DNA of 64,000 bases. Source: Albidovulum denitrificans (GTDB taxonomy: Bacteria > Pseudomonadota > Alphaproteobacteria > Rhodobacterales > Rhodobacteraceae). The stretch covers positions 124,001 to 188,000 of the forward strand of contig NZ_PVEP01000003.1 of NCBI RefSeq assembly GCF_002973535.1, written 5' to 3'. Under the pieces are notes generated by a model, which was given only the letters and a program-made list of their open reading frames with translations, was not told the DNA's origin and did no database searches. Below are positions 18,498 to 27,069 of this stretch, one piece after another. Each line of letters starts with the position of its first letter. The first letter of the stretch is position 1. Both the position numbers and the translations under genes were made by a program.

Positions 18498-20537
18498 TCA
18501 GATATCCTTCACCAGACGCAGTGCGTCATAGATGGCGGCATGGGTGTTGCGCGCCGAAACCGCGTCGCCGATACGGTAGAGCTGAAAGCCGCCCCCCTGC
18601 CCGCCGCCCACCGTCTGGGGCCGCCCCTCGATCAGCGCGTCATAGTCCACCTCTCCGTGGTTCGAAGACAGCGGCTTCAGCGCGAAATAGAGATCGTCCA
18701 GCGGCAGCGTGCCATGGTTGATGACGATCTGATCGTAGTGCCTTTCCTTCGCAAGCGGCATGTAGTCCGACCCGATCGTCGCCTTCAGTTGATTGCCGTC
18801 CCGCGCCACCGAGGTGAGGCGATAGGTCACGGTAAAGGTCACGTCCTTGTCCTGCATCGACCGCATGTAGGGAACAAGGTTCATCGCCATCACGTCCGGC
18901 GCGAAGCTGCGGTCGGGGGTCATGATTTCCACCTTCGCGCCTGCCTTTGCTGCGATCTCGCCCGCCTGAAGGCCAGAATGGTCGCCCGCGTCGTCGTAGA
19001 TCAGGACATTCGCGCCCGGCTTCACATCGCCCGAGATCAGGTCCCAGGAGGACACGACAAGGTCGTTGCCCGCCTCAAGCACATCGGTATGCGGCAGGCC
19101 GCCGGTGGCGACGATCACCACATCGGGGTTCAGCGCGGTCACGTCATCGGCCTCGGCCCAGGTGTCGAAGCGGAATTCGACATCGCGGGCAGCGCATTGG
19201 GACATGCGCCAGTCGATGATGCCGATCATTTCCTTGCGGCGCGGGCTTTGCGCGGTCAGGCGGACCTGCCCGCCGGGTTGCGAGGCGGCTTCGAACACCG
19301 TCACGGCGTGGCCGCGTTCGGCGGCGACGCGGGCGGCCTCAAGCCCCGCGGGGCCGGCGCCGACGATCACCACCTTCTTGCGCGTTCCGGCAGGCGCGAT
19401 GTCATGCGGCATGGTCAGTTCACGCCCGGTGGCGGCGTTGTGCATGCAAAGCGCATCACCGGCCTGGTAGATACGGTCAAGGCAATAGGTCGCGCCGACA
19501 CAGGGGCGGATATCATCCTCGCGCCCTTCGATGATCTTCCGCACGACATGCGGGTCGGCCATATGCGCCCGCGTCATGCCGACCATGTCCAGCTTGCCGC
19601 TGGCGACCGCGTGGCGGGCGGTGGCGACATCGGGGATGCGCGCGGCGTGGAAGGTCGGCATCCCGACCTCGGCCCGGATGCGGCCCGCGAAATCCAGATG
19701 CGGGGCGGATTTCATGCCCTGCACCGGGATCACATCGGTCATCGCCGGATCGGTGTGGATCTGGCCGCGAATGATGTTGAGGAAATCGACATTGCCGCCG
19801 TCACGCAGCAGCTTGCCGATCGCCACGCCGTCATCCTCGGTGATGCCGCCTTTCGCGGTCTCATCCGCCGTGTAACGCACGCCGATCAGGAACTTGTCGC
19901 CGGTGCGCTTTCGGATCGCGGCCGTCACCTCAAGCGCGAAGCGCGCCCGGTTTTCAAGGCTGCCGCCATAGGGCGCGTCCAGTTCGTTCGTCAGGGGTGA
20001 CATGAACTGATCCATCAGGTGGCCGTAGCATTCAAGCTCCACCCCATCGAGACCGGCGGCGGCCATCCGTTCGGCCGCATCCGCATAGTCGCGGATGATG
20101 CGGGCGATGTCCCAATCCTCCATCTTCTTCGGGAAGGCGCGATGGGCCGGTTCGCGCTGATGCGAGGTGGTCAGCGCGGGCAGCCAGTCGCCCTTGTTCC
20201 AGTGGGTCCGGCGGCCAAGGTGGGTCAACTGGATCATCACCGCGCAGCCATGGTCATGGCATTCGTCGGTCAGCTTCTTCATCCAGCCCACAACCTCATC
20301 CTTGTAGGCGAGGATGTTGTTGAAGACCGGCGGGCTGTCCTTCGACACCGCGGCAGAGCCTGCCGTCATGGTCATGGCGATCCCGGCCTTGGCGCGTTCG
20401 ACGTGATAGGCGCGGTAGCGGTCCTTGGGCATGCCCGCCTCGGGATAGGCGGGTTCATGGCTGGTCGTCATGATGCGGTTCTTCAGGGTCAGGTGCTTCA
20501 GCTGGTAGGGCTGAAGAAGCGGATCGTTCGAGGCCAT
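18498..20537 (-). CDS. N-methylproline demethylase-like flavin oxidoreductase
   Basis: 679-residue protein of the trimethylamine/dimethylamine dehydrogenase family. An N-terminal old-yellow-enzyme TIM barrel (about 1-360: LTLKNRIMTTSHEPAYPEAG, GLDGVELECYGHLMDQFMSP, and the 4Fe-4S-like cysteine region CVGATYCLDRIYQAGDALC) is followed by an FAD/NAD(P) domain beginning KKVVIVGAGPAGLEAARVAA. Relatives are StcD/HpbA (N-methylproline) and DgcA (dimethylglycine). It is divergent from a TetR regulator and upstream of a betaine/polyamine-type importer, so it likely demethylates an imported N-methyl amino acid. The exact substrate is uncertain. Confidence 0.87.
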   Translation of the reverse strand: MASNDPLLQPYQLKHLTLKNRIMTTSHEPAYPEAGMPKDRYRAYHVERAKAGIAMTMTAGSAAVSKDSPPVFNNILAYKDEVVGWMKKLTDECHDHGCAVMIQLTHLGRRTHWNKGDWLPALTTSHQREPAHRAFPKKMEDWDIARIIRDYADAAERMAAAGLDGVELECYGHLMDQFMSPLTNELDAPYGGSLENRARFALEVTAAIRKRTGDKFLIGVRYTADETAKGGITEDDGVAIGKLLRDGGNVDFLNIIRGQIHTDPAMTDVIPVQGMKSAPHLDFAGRIRAEVGMPTFHAARIPDVATARHAVASGKLDMVGMTRAHMADPHVVRKIIEGREDDIRPCVGATYCLDRIYQAGDALCMHNAATGRELTMPHDIAPAGTRKKVVIVGAGPAGLEAARVAAERGHAVTVFEAASQPGGQVRLTAQSPRRKEMIGIIDWRMSQCAARDVEFRFDTWAEADDVTALNPDVVIVATGGLPHTDVLEAGNDLVVSSWDLISGDVKPGANVLIYDDAGDHSGLQAGEIAAKAGAKVEIMTPDRSFAPDVMAMNLVPYMRSMQDKDVTFTVTYRLTSVARDGNQLKATIGSDYMPLAKERHYDQIVINHGTLPLDDLYFALKPLSSNHGEVDYDALIEGRPQTVGGGQGGGFQLYRIGDAVSARNTHAAIYDALRLVKDI

Positions 20538-20617
20538 GCCATTCTCCCTTGGTCCTGCCCGGAGGTCTCCGGGCGCTGGAATCGCTCATATGCGCAGTTT
20601 CGCAGGCATGATATGCT

Positions 20618-20649
20618 AAAATCGACAGGTGTGTCGATTTTATTCGACA
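20618..20649. promoter_or_regulatory. palindromic operator for the divergent TetR regulator
   Basis: Perfect 10-bp arms AAAATCGACA and TGTCGATTTT separated by GGTG (20618-20641), overlapped by a second dyad TGTCGA-N6-TCGACA (20632-20649). It lies 31 bp upstream of the TetR ATG and 81 bp upstream of the demethylase ATG, so one regulator could control both genes. Confidence 0.75.
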
Positions 20650-20679
20650 CGAGGTACACAAAGCGGTCTAAGAGGGGAT

Positions 20680-21306
20680 ATGGAGAGCGAAGAACCCCTT
20701 GGGCGCGGCTGGCGCGGGACAGAGGACGGCTGGATCGCCGCCGCCTATGACATGCTGATCGAAGGCGGGGTGGAGGCGGTGAAGATCCTGCCGCTTGCCA
20801 AGCGGTTGCGGCTGTCACGGACCAGCTTCTACTGGCATTTCCAGGACCGTGAGGCGCTGCTGGCCGCCCTTGTGAAGCGCTGGCAGGACAAGAACACCGG
20901 CAACCTGATCCGCCAGACAGAGCGCCCCGCGCCGTCCATCGCGGCCGCACTTCTGAATCTGTTCGACTGCTGGATTTCGGCCGATCTGTTCGATTCGCGG
21001 CTTGAGGCGGCGATGCGCGACTGGGCGCGGACCGATGCCGCGCTGGGAGAGGCGTTCACGGATGCCGATGCGCGCCGGACCGCCGCGATCCGGGCGATGT
21101 TCGAACGTCACGGCTTTGGCGCCGATGAGGCCGACATCCGCGCCAGCGCGATCTACCTGACGCAGGTGGGCTATATCGCGCTGGGGACGGCCGAAAGCCT
21201 TGAACGGCGGCTGGAACGTATCCCGACCTATATCGAGACCTTTACCGGCCAGCGCGCGACCGAAGACGAACTGGCCGTCTTCGCAGCCCGCCACCTGAAG
21301 GGCTGA
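20680..21306 (+). CDS. TetR/AcrR-family regulator
   Basis: 208-residue regulator with an N-terminal helix-turn-helix (ILPLAKRLRLSRTSFYWHFQ, preceded by WIAAAYDMLIEGGVEAV) and an all-helical ligand domain. I use the ATG at 20680, preceded by AGAGGGG; the frame from 20629 runs through the operator and is unlikely. Its divergent position and the strong palindrome in the gap suggest it represses itself and the demethylase gene until the substrate is present. Confidence 0.9.
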   Translation: MESEEPLGRGWRGTEDGWIAAAYDMLIEGGVEAVKILPLAKRLRLSRTSFYWHFQDREALLAALVKRWQDKNTGNLIRQTERPAPSIAAALLNLFDCWISADLFDSRLEAAMRDWARTDAALGEAFTDADARRTAAIRAMFERHGFGADEADIRASAIYLTQVGYIALGTAESLERRLERIPTYIETFTGQRATEDELAVFAARHLKG

Positions 21307-21309
21307 CGC

Positions 21310-22335
21310 CTATCCCCGGATCGCGTCGATCATGCGCTGGACGTTGTCCGGGTCGGCATCGGGCGTGATGCCGTGGCCTAGGTTGAAGATATGCGGCCCG
21401 CCGGAAAAGGCGCGCACCACGCGCTTCGTCTCGGCCACCAGATCCTCGCCCCCCGTCACCAGAAGCCGCTGGTCGAGGTTGCCCTGCACGCAGCCGTCCT
21501 TCTGGACATGCGCCGCCGCCCAGTCTGCGGAGACAGAGGAATCGAGCGCGACGCAATCGGCGCCGGTGGCGCGCGCAAACCCCTCGTAGCGCGGCCCGGC
21601 CTCACGCGGGAAGGCGATGACCGGCAGGCCGGGGTGGCGCGCCTTCAGCGCGGCGATGATCCGCTTGGCCGGGGCAAGGGCGAAATCGTCGAAATCCTGC
21701 CCTTTCAGCGATCCGGCCCAGCTGTCGAACAGCTTGATGACCTCGGCCCCCGCCTCGACCTGCGCGGAGAGGTAGGCGATGGTCCCTTCGGTCAGGATGT
21801 CGATCAGGCCCTGAAACGTCGCGCGGTCAGAGGCCTTCAGCGCATGGGCCGGTCCCTGATCGGGCGTGCCGCGACCGGCGACCATATAGGTGGCCACGGT
21901 CCAGGGCGCGCCCGCGAAACCGATCAGCGTGGTGTCCTTCGGCAGGTCCCGCGCAAGGATGCGCACCGTCTCATAGATCGGGGAAAGCGTGTCGTGGATC
22001 GCCTCGACAGGTTTCAGCTTCGCAAGCTCACCCGGCGTGGTGATCGTGGACAGTCGCGGCCCTTCGCCGGTCTCGAACCACAGATCGGCGCCAAGCGCCT
22101 GCGGCAGAAGGAGAATGTCGGCAAACAGGATCGCCGCGTCGAAGCCGTAGCGCCGGATCGGCTGCAACGTGACCTCGGCCGCAAGGTCGGGCGCGTAGCA
22201 GAGCGACAGGAAATCCCCCGCCTCGGCCCGCGTGGCGCGGTATTCCGGCAGGTAGCGGCCCGCCTGGCGCATCATCCAGACCGGCGGAACGGGTAGGGTT
22301 TCGCCCGCTAGCGCGCGCAGGATCGTCTTGGTCAT
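21310..22335 (-). CDS. hemE: uroporphyrinogen decarboxylase
   Basis: 341-residue enzyme of tetrapyrrole synthesis that decarboxylates uroporphyrinogen III to coproporphyrinogen III. The N-terminal signature [17 protein letters not shown] and the second signature [13 protein letters not shown] are present, with active-site Asp in [14 protein letters not shown]. The start is set at 22335 because GGAGG lies 5 bp upstream; the ATG 12 bp earlier would bury that site. Divergent from hemC with a 106-bp gap, a typical Rhodobacterales arrangement. Confidence 0.97.
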   Translation of the reverse strand: MTKTILRALAGETLPVPPVWMMRQAGRYLPEYRATRAEAGDFLSLCYAPDLAAEVTLQPIRRYGFDAAILFADILLLPQALGADLWFETGEGPRLSTITTPGELAKLKPVEAIHDTLSPIYETVRILARDLPKDTTLIGFAGAPWTVATYMVAGRGTPDQGPAHALKASDRATFQGLIDILTEGTIAYLSAQVEAGAEVIKLFDSWAGSLKGQDFDDFALAPAKRIIAALKARHPGLPVIAFPREAGPRYEGFARATGADCVALDSSVSADWAAAHVQKDGCVQGNLDQRLLVTGGEDLVAETKRVVRAFSGGPHIFNLGHGITPDADPDNVQRMIDAIRG

Positions 22336-22441
22336 CGGGGCCTCCATCCGCCCCTTTCACCCCGCCCTGCGACCAGATGTCAAGCAGCCGTCCGCTGCAC
22401 GGGGCATTGCGCGGGCAATCTGTCGCGGCTATGGCGTGGGT

Positions 22442-23392
22442 ATGACCCGTTTCACGCCCCAGACGCCCCTGAAGATCGGCACGCGCGGTTCCCCCCTTGC
22501 GCTGGCCCAGGCCCATGAGACCCGCGACCGCCTGCGCGCCGCGCATGGCCTTGATGAAAGCGCGGTGGAGATCGTCATCATCAAGACGACCGGAGACGAC
22601 CGCGCGCTGATCGCGGCCGACCGGCCGCTGAAAGAGATCGGCGGCAAGGGGCTTTTCACAAAGGAAATCGAAGAGGCGTTGCTGTCGGGGGCCATCGACA
22701 TCGCCGTCCATTCGATGAAGGACATGCCGGTCGAACAGCCCGCGGGGCTGATCCTGGACTGCTACCTGCCGCGTGAAGACGTGCGTGACGCCTTCGTGTC
22801 GCCCGGTATCGCGCGGCTGACCGATCTTCCCGAGGGGGCGGTGGTCGGATCGTCCTCGCTCCGCCGCCGCGCGCAGTTGGCCCATCGTCGGCCTGACCTG
22901 AAACTGGTGGAGTTTCGGGGCAACGTGCAGACCCGGCTGAAGAAGCTTCAGGACGGGGTGGCGCAGGCGACGTTTCTGGCCATGGCCGGGCTGAACCGGC
23001 TGGGCATGGCCCATGTCGCGCAAGGCCCGATCGAGGTGGAAGAGATGCTGCCCGCCGTCGCGCAGGGCGCTATCGGGATCGAATGCCGCATGGCGGATGA
23101 CACGGTCCGCGCAATGCTGGCCGCGTTGCATGACGGCCCGACGGGGGAGAGGCTTGCCGCCGAACGCGCGTTCCTCGCCACGCTTGACGGGTCCTGCGAG
23201 ACGCCCATCGCCGGGCTGGCGCTGCATGACGGCGCGGGGCTGTGGCTGCGGGGAGAGATTCTGCGCCCGGACGGCTCTGAAGTGATCGGGGGTGAACGGC
23301 GGGTGGCCGTGGCCGATGCCGCCGAGGCGGGCGCGGACCTTGCGCGTGAGCTGCTTTCGCAGGCGCCCGCGAATTTCTTCGACTGGCGCTAA
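22442..23392 (+). CDS. hemC: hydroxymethylbilane synthase (porphobilinogen deaminase)
   Basis: 316-residue enzyme that polymerises four porphobilinogens. It begins PLKIGTRGSPLALAQAHETR, has the SLRRRAQLAHRRPDL dipyrromethane-loop arginines and the cofactor cysteine in LDGSCETPIAG. The start is the ATG at 22442; the frame open from 22328 is upstream noise. Its TAA overlaps the TAG of the convergent FAD oxidase gene by two bases, so no terminator space exists between them. Confidence 0.97.
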   Translation: MTRFTPQTPLKIGTRGSPLALAQAHETRDRLRAAHGLDESAVEIVIIKTTGDDRALIAADRPLKEIGGKGLFTKEIEEALLSGAIDIAVHSMKDMPVEQPAGLILDCYLPREDVRDAFVSPGIARLTDLPEGAVVGSSSLRRRAQLAHRRPDLKLVEFRGNVQTRLKKLQDGVAQATFLAMAGLNRLGMAHVAQGPIEVEEMLPAVAQGAIGIECRMADDTVRAMLAALHDGPTGERLAAERAFLATLDGSCETPIAGLALHDGAGLWLRGEILRPDGSEVIGGERRVAVADAAEAGADLARELLSQAPANFFDWR

Positions 23393-24807
23393 CCGGCGGG
23401 CGGCAGGACCTTTCCGGGGTTCAGCGTGTTCTTCGGGTCCAGCGCGGCCTTGATCGCCCGCATCACATCCAGCGCCACCGGGTCCTTGCGTCGCGCCATC
23501 GTCGCGCGTTTCGACAGGCCGATGCCGTGTTCGGCCGAAAAGCTGCCGCCAAGATCGGCCACGATGTCCTCAACCGCCTCGACCACCGCGTCGTGAAGTG
23601 CCGGATCATCGCGGGTGGGCAGCGCGGTGTAATGCAGGTTGCCATCCCCCAGATGCGCCACGACAAGGTTGCCCGCGCCGGGATCGAGCTTTTGCAGTTC
23701 CGGCTCGATCCGTTCCAGGAAGGCCGTCACGCGATCCAGCGGCAGCGCGATGTCGGTGTCGATGGTGGTTCCCGCCGCATAGGTGATCTCAGAAGCGGCC
23801 TCGCGCCGCTCCCAGATCGCGCGGCGCTGTTCGCCGGATGTGGCGATCACGGCGTCGTCGATGGTCCCGTCTTCCAGCATCGGTTCCAGCGCTTCGGTCA
23901 GAAGCTCGGTCAGGGGCAGGCTGCCATCGGCGTTCGCGACCGTGTCGCGCGGCGCCGTCGCGCCCAGTTCGATCAGGATCGAGACCGGGTGAATATCGGG
24001 CAGGTTCAGCCCAAGGTCGGGCCGCGCGGCGCGGAGTTGCCTCTGATAGGTGTCGGGCATGTATTCGAAGGCCTCGACCATGCCGCCGCTGGCCTCCTGC
24101 ACCCGGTTCAGCAGCATCAGCGCATCGTCCAGCGACTTCATCCCCAGAACCGCCGTCGCGCGCGCCTTCGCGGCGGGGACAAGCTTCAGCGTCGCGGCGG
24201 TGATGACGGCCAGCGTCCCCTCGGCGCCGATCAGAAGATCGCGCAGGTCATAGCCGGAATTATCCTTGTGCAGCGCCCCCATCAGGTTCAGCACCCGCCC
24301 GTCGGCCAGAACCGCCTCGACCCCAAGGCAGAGCGCGCGGGTATTGCCATAGCGCAGGACGTTCGATCCCCCGGCATTGGTCGACAGCACCCCCCCGATA
24401 GTGGCCGACCCGCGCGCGCCGAACCAGAGCGGGAAGTCAAGCCCGTGTTCCGCCGCGCGGTCATGCAGGGTGGAGAGGATCACCCCCGCCTCGGCCACCG
24501 CCACACGCGCGGCGGGGCGCAGGTCACGGATGCGGTTCATCCGCTCCAGCGACAGCATCACCGCGCCCTCGGCATGGGTGGCGCCGGTCAGGCCGGTACG
24601 ACCGCCCGCGGGCACGATGGCGATGCCGGACGCATTGGCATGGCTGAGGACGGCCGACACCTCCTGCGTCGTGGCGGGGCGCAGGACGGCAAGCGGCTGG
24701 CACGGGTAATATCCGGTCGCGTCGACGCCGTAGCGGGCGGCATCCGCGCCGGTCAGAACATGCGCCTTGCCCAGAATGGCCGTGAACGCCGCGATCGTAT
24801 CCGTCAT
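23389..24807 (-). CDS. FAD-linked oxidase, D-lactate dehydrogenase/GlcD family
   Basis: 472-residue flavoprotein. The PCMH-type FAD domain (RYGVDATGYYPCQPLAVLRP, IAIVPAGGRTGLTGATHAEG) is followed by the C-terminal cap (VVAHLGDGNLHY, GGSFSAEHGIGLSKRATMAR and NTLNPGKVLPP). Members oxidise D-lactate, glycolate or other D-2-hydroxy acids; no partner GlcE/GlcF genes lie nearby, so the acceptor and substrate stay open. I start at the ATG at 24807, preceded by GGGAGGGA, rather than 24843. Confidence 0.9.
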   Translation of the reverse strand: MTDTIAAFTAILGKAHVLTGADAARYGVDATGYYPCQPLAVLRPATTQEVSAVLSHANASGIAIVPAGGRTGLTGATHAEGAVMLSLERMNRIRDLRPAARVAVAEAGVILSTLHDRAAEHGLDFPLWFGARGSATIGGVLSTNAGGSNVLRYGNTRALCLGVEAVLADGRVLNLMGALHKDNSGYDLRDLLIGAEGTLAVITAATLKLVPAAKARATAVLGMKSLDDALMLLNRVQEASGGMVEAFEYMPDTYQRQLRAARPDLGLNLPDIHPVSILIELGATAPRDTVANADGSLPLTELLTEALEPMLEDGTIDDAVIATSGEQRRAIWERREAASEITYAAGTTIDTDIALPLDRVTAFLERIEPELQKLDPGAGNLVVAHLGDGNLHYTALPTRDDPALHDAVVEAVEDIVADLGGSFSAEHGIGLSKRATMARRKDPVALDVMRAIKAALDPKNTLNPGKVLPPAG

Positions 24808-24864
24808 CTCATCCCTCCCGTATGACGTGCGGAGCATAGCCAACGCGGCGGCCGGGGCAATCCG

Positions 24865-25590
24865 TCAGCTGCGGGCGGCGCGGGCGATGTCGTCGGCGCT
24901 CAGCCGGTAGCGGGCGGCGAAGCGGTGCCGCGCCGCGATCAGGCGCGGATCGTCGGGCCGCATCCCCAGCGTGCGGATGAACGCGATCCGTTGTTGCGAT
25001 TTCAGCGCCTCTCGATCAATGGCGGTTCCCATGATGCGGTCGATGACCTCTCCGCCCGCCGTGACGTGGAACCATTTCGAGAAATCGCGGAAATGGTGCT
25101 GGTTGTGCAGCGTGGCGACATGCCGTTCCAGGGCCGTTTTTCGAACCGGCAGATGCGCGGTGGAATGGAACCACTCATAGGCGAGGAAAGTCAGCCCGCC
25201 GCCGACCGCGACGATGGCCGCCGTACCGGGAATGGCCCAGCTTGCGCCGAAAAGGGTCAGCATCGCCCAGATGAGCGTGGTATTCATGAGCAGAACCGGC
25301 AGGACGACGAAGCCCGGCACGAAGAAGAGATCGGTGTTCGTCGGGAAATCGTGGTGGCCGTAATGGGCGCGGTAGAGCAGGTCGAACTGCCACTGACGTC
25401 GCGGCGGCGGCAGGTGGAAGATGAAGCGGTGCAGGTTGTATTCGTTCAGCATCTGCGCCGGAACGCCCAGAAGCGCCAGCGCCCAAAGCCAGCCCCGCCC
25501 GTCCAGCGCGACGACAAGCGCGCCCGCGACGACCACCAGCGCGATGCCGACGATCGGACCGTGACGAAACATCAGCCGAAGCCTTTCCAT
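24865..25590 (-). CDS. fatty acid hydroxylase/sterol desaturase-family protein
   Basis: 241-residue integral membrane di-iron protein. Histidine clusters HRFIFH, HYGHH, EWFHSTAH and HNQHH match the eight-histidine metal site of the sterol desaturase/fatty acid hydroxylase superfamily, set between four or so hydrophobic segments (IVGIALVVVAGALVVAL, VLPVLLMNTTLIWAMLTLF). The substrate, probably a lipid or carotenoid, cannot be told from sequence. It stands alone between the FAD oxidase and the arylesterase genes, all on the minus strand. Confidence 0.87.
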   Translation of the reverse strand: MERLRLMFRHGPIVGIALVVVAGALVVALDGRGWLWALALLGVPAQMLNEYNLHRFIFHLPPPRRQWQFDLLYRAHYGHHDFPTNTDLFFVPGFVVLPVLLMNTTLIWAMLTLFGASWAIPGTAAIVAVGGGLTFLAYEWFHSTAHLPVRKTALERHVATLHNQHHFRDFSKWFHVTAGGEVIDRIMGTAIDREALKSQQRIAFIRTLGMRPDDPRLIAARHRFAARYRLSADDIARAARS

Positions 25591-25664
25591 CAGGCCCTCC
25601 CCCGGCCTGTTGCCCTGGCCCGATGCTCTGCCCGCCCGTGCGCCCGGTCAACGCCGACGTGGCG

Positions 25665-26297
25665 TTATTTCACCCGGCCCAGCAGTTGCACGACCTCTGG
25701 CCCCAGCACATCGACGATCAGCCCGACGCCCTTCGCGTTGGGGTGAATGCCGTCGGGCTGCATCAGATCTTTCAGCGCCGCCTGACGGTCGGGCTGGTCG
25801 AGGATCGGTTGCAGAAGCGGCTCGCCAAGGATGGCGCCATGCGCGCTGGCAAGATCGGCATAGATCGCGTCGAAGGCGGCCTTGTACTCTGGCCCGTAAT
25901 TGCCCGGCGCGACCATCGGGACCAGCAGCACCGGCAGTTTGGCGCCCTCGGCCCTGGTCAGGATCGCGTCCAGATTGGCGCGCGCCTCTTCCGGCGGCAG
26001 GCCGCGCAAAAGGTCGTTGCCGCCCAGCGTGACGATCATCGCCTTCGCACCCGGCGTCAGCGCCCAGTCGACCCGCGCCAGCGCCGCCGCCGTGGTATCG
26101 CCGGAGACACCGGCATTGACGAGGGTCGCCGCCGCGCCATGATCGTCCAGCCAGCGTTGCAACTGCGGGACGAGACCCTCACCCGGCGACAGGCCGTAAC
26201 CCGCCGTCAGGCTGTCGCCCAGCGCGACGACCTCTGGTCCGGCGGCCAGCGCGGGCGGTGCCGCGACAAAAAGGACCGCAAGCGCAAGGTTGCGCAT
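25665..26297 (-). CDS. tesA: SGNH-type arylesterase/lysophospholipase
   Basis: 210-residue secreted esterase of the TesA family. The signal peptide MRNLALAVLFVAAPPALAAG leads directly into block I VVALGDSLTAGYGLSPGEG (nucleophile Ser); block III TLGGNDLLRG and block V DGIHPNAKG hold the rest of the catalytic residues. I start at 26297 so that the signal peptide is N-terminal. It is divergent from the ybbA/ybbP pair, the same trio found in many proteobacteria. Confidence 0.93.
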   Translation of the reverse strand: MRNLALAVLFVAAPPALAAGPEVVALGDSLTAGYGLSPGEGLVPQLQRWLDDHGAAATLVNAGVSGDTTAAALARVDWALTPGAKAMIVTLGGNDLLRGLPPEEARANLDAILTRAEGAKLPVLLVPMVAPGNYGPEYKAAFDAIYADLASAHGAILGEPLLQPILDQPDRQAALKDLMQPDGIHPNAKGVGLIVDVLGPEVVQLLGRVK

Positions 26298-26358
26298 CGG
26301 CCGCCCGGCCCCATATCCAAGGGAATTGCAGACTGACATAAAGTGACGGAGCCCGCGC

Positions 26359-27069
26359 ATGACCGACCCGATCCTCGACCTGCGCGCGGTGGGGCTGACG
26401 CTTGCCGGAAACGCCGGCCCGGTCGAGATTCTGAAGGGCATCACGCTCTCCGTCGGCAAGGGCGAAAGCGTCGGGCTGATCGGTCCGTCGGGGTCTGGCA
26501 AGTCGTCGCTCCTGATGTTGCTCGGCGGGCTTGAGCGCGCCAGCACGGGCAGCGTCCGCGCGCTGGGTCAGGATCTGACGGCGATGGACGAAGACGCGCT
26601 GGCACGGTTCCGCAGACAGAATATGGGCATCGTCTTTCAGTCCTTCCACCTGATTCCGACGATGACCGCGCTTGAAAATGTCGCGGTGCCGCTGGAACTG
26701 GCCGGGGTGCGGGATGCGTTCGCGCGCGCGGAGGAGGAGTTGCGCGCCATTGGCCTCGGCGGGCGGCTCGATCACTATCCGGCGCAGATGTCGGGGGGCG
26801 AACAGCAGCGCGTGGCGCTGGCGCGCGCCGCCGTGCCGCGCCCGGCGATCCTTCTGGCGGATGAGCCGACCGGCAATCTGGACGGGGCGACCGGCGAGAC
26901 GATCATGGAGCTTCTCTTTGACCTGCGCGACCGGCATGGCGCGACGCTGGTCCTTGTGACCCATGCGCCCGAGCTTGCCGCGCGCTGCGACCGGATCGTG
27001 CGGCTTCAGGACGGCACCATCGCGGGCGAGGATCGCAGGGCCACGACCCTTGCCGGGGTCGGGGAATGA
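26359..27069 (+). CDS. ybbA: ABC transporter ATP-binding protein, YbbA/LolD-like
   Basis: 236-residue ATPase of the LolD/MacB subfamily. Walker A GPSGSGKSS, Q-loop VFQSFHLIPTMTALENV, signature MSGGEQQRVALARA, Walker B ILLADEPTGNLDG and H-loop VTHAPELA are intact. It overlaps the following large permease gene (ATGA). The pair probably acts as a mechanotransmitter or extracts a lipoprotein or lipid from the inner membrane; the divergent tesA supports the YbbA/YbbP identification. Confidence 0.92.
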   Translation: MTDPILDLRAVGLTLAGNAGPVEILKGITLSVGKGESVGLIGPSGSGKSSLLMLLGGLERASTGSVRALGQDLTAMDEDALARFRRQNMGIVFQSFHLIPTMTALENVAVPLELAGVRDAFARAEEELRAIGLGGRLDHYPAQMSGGEQQRVALARAAVPRPAILLADEPTGNLDGATGETIMELLFDLRDRHGATLVLVTHAPELAARCDRIVRLQDGTIAGEDRRATTLAGVGE

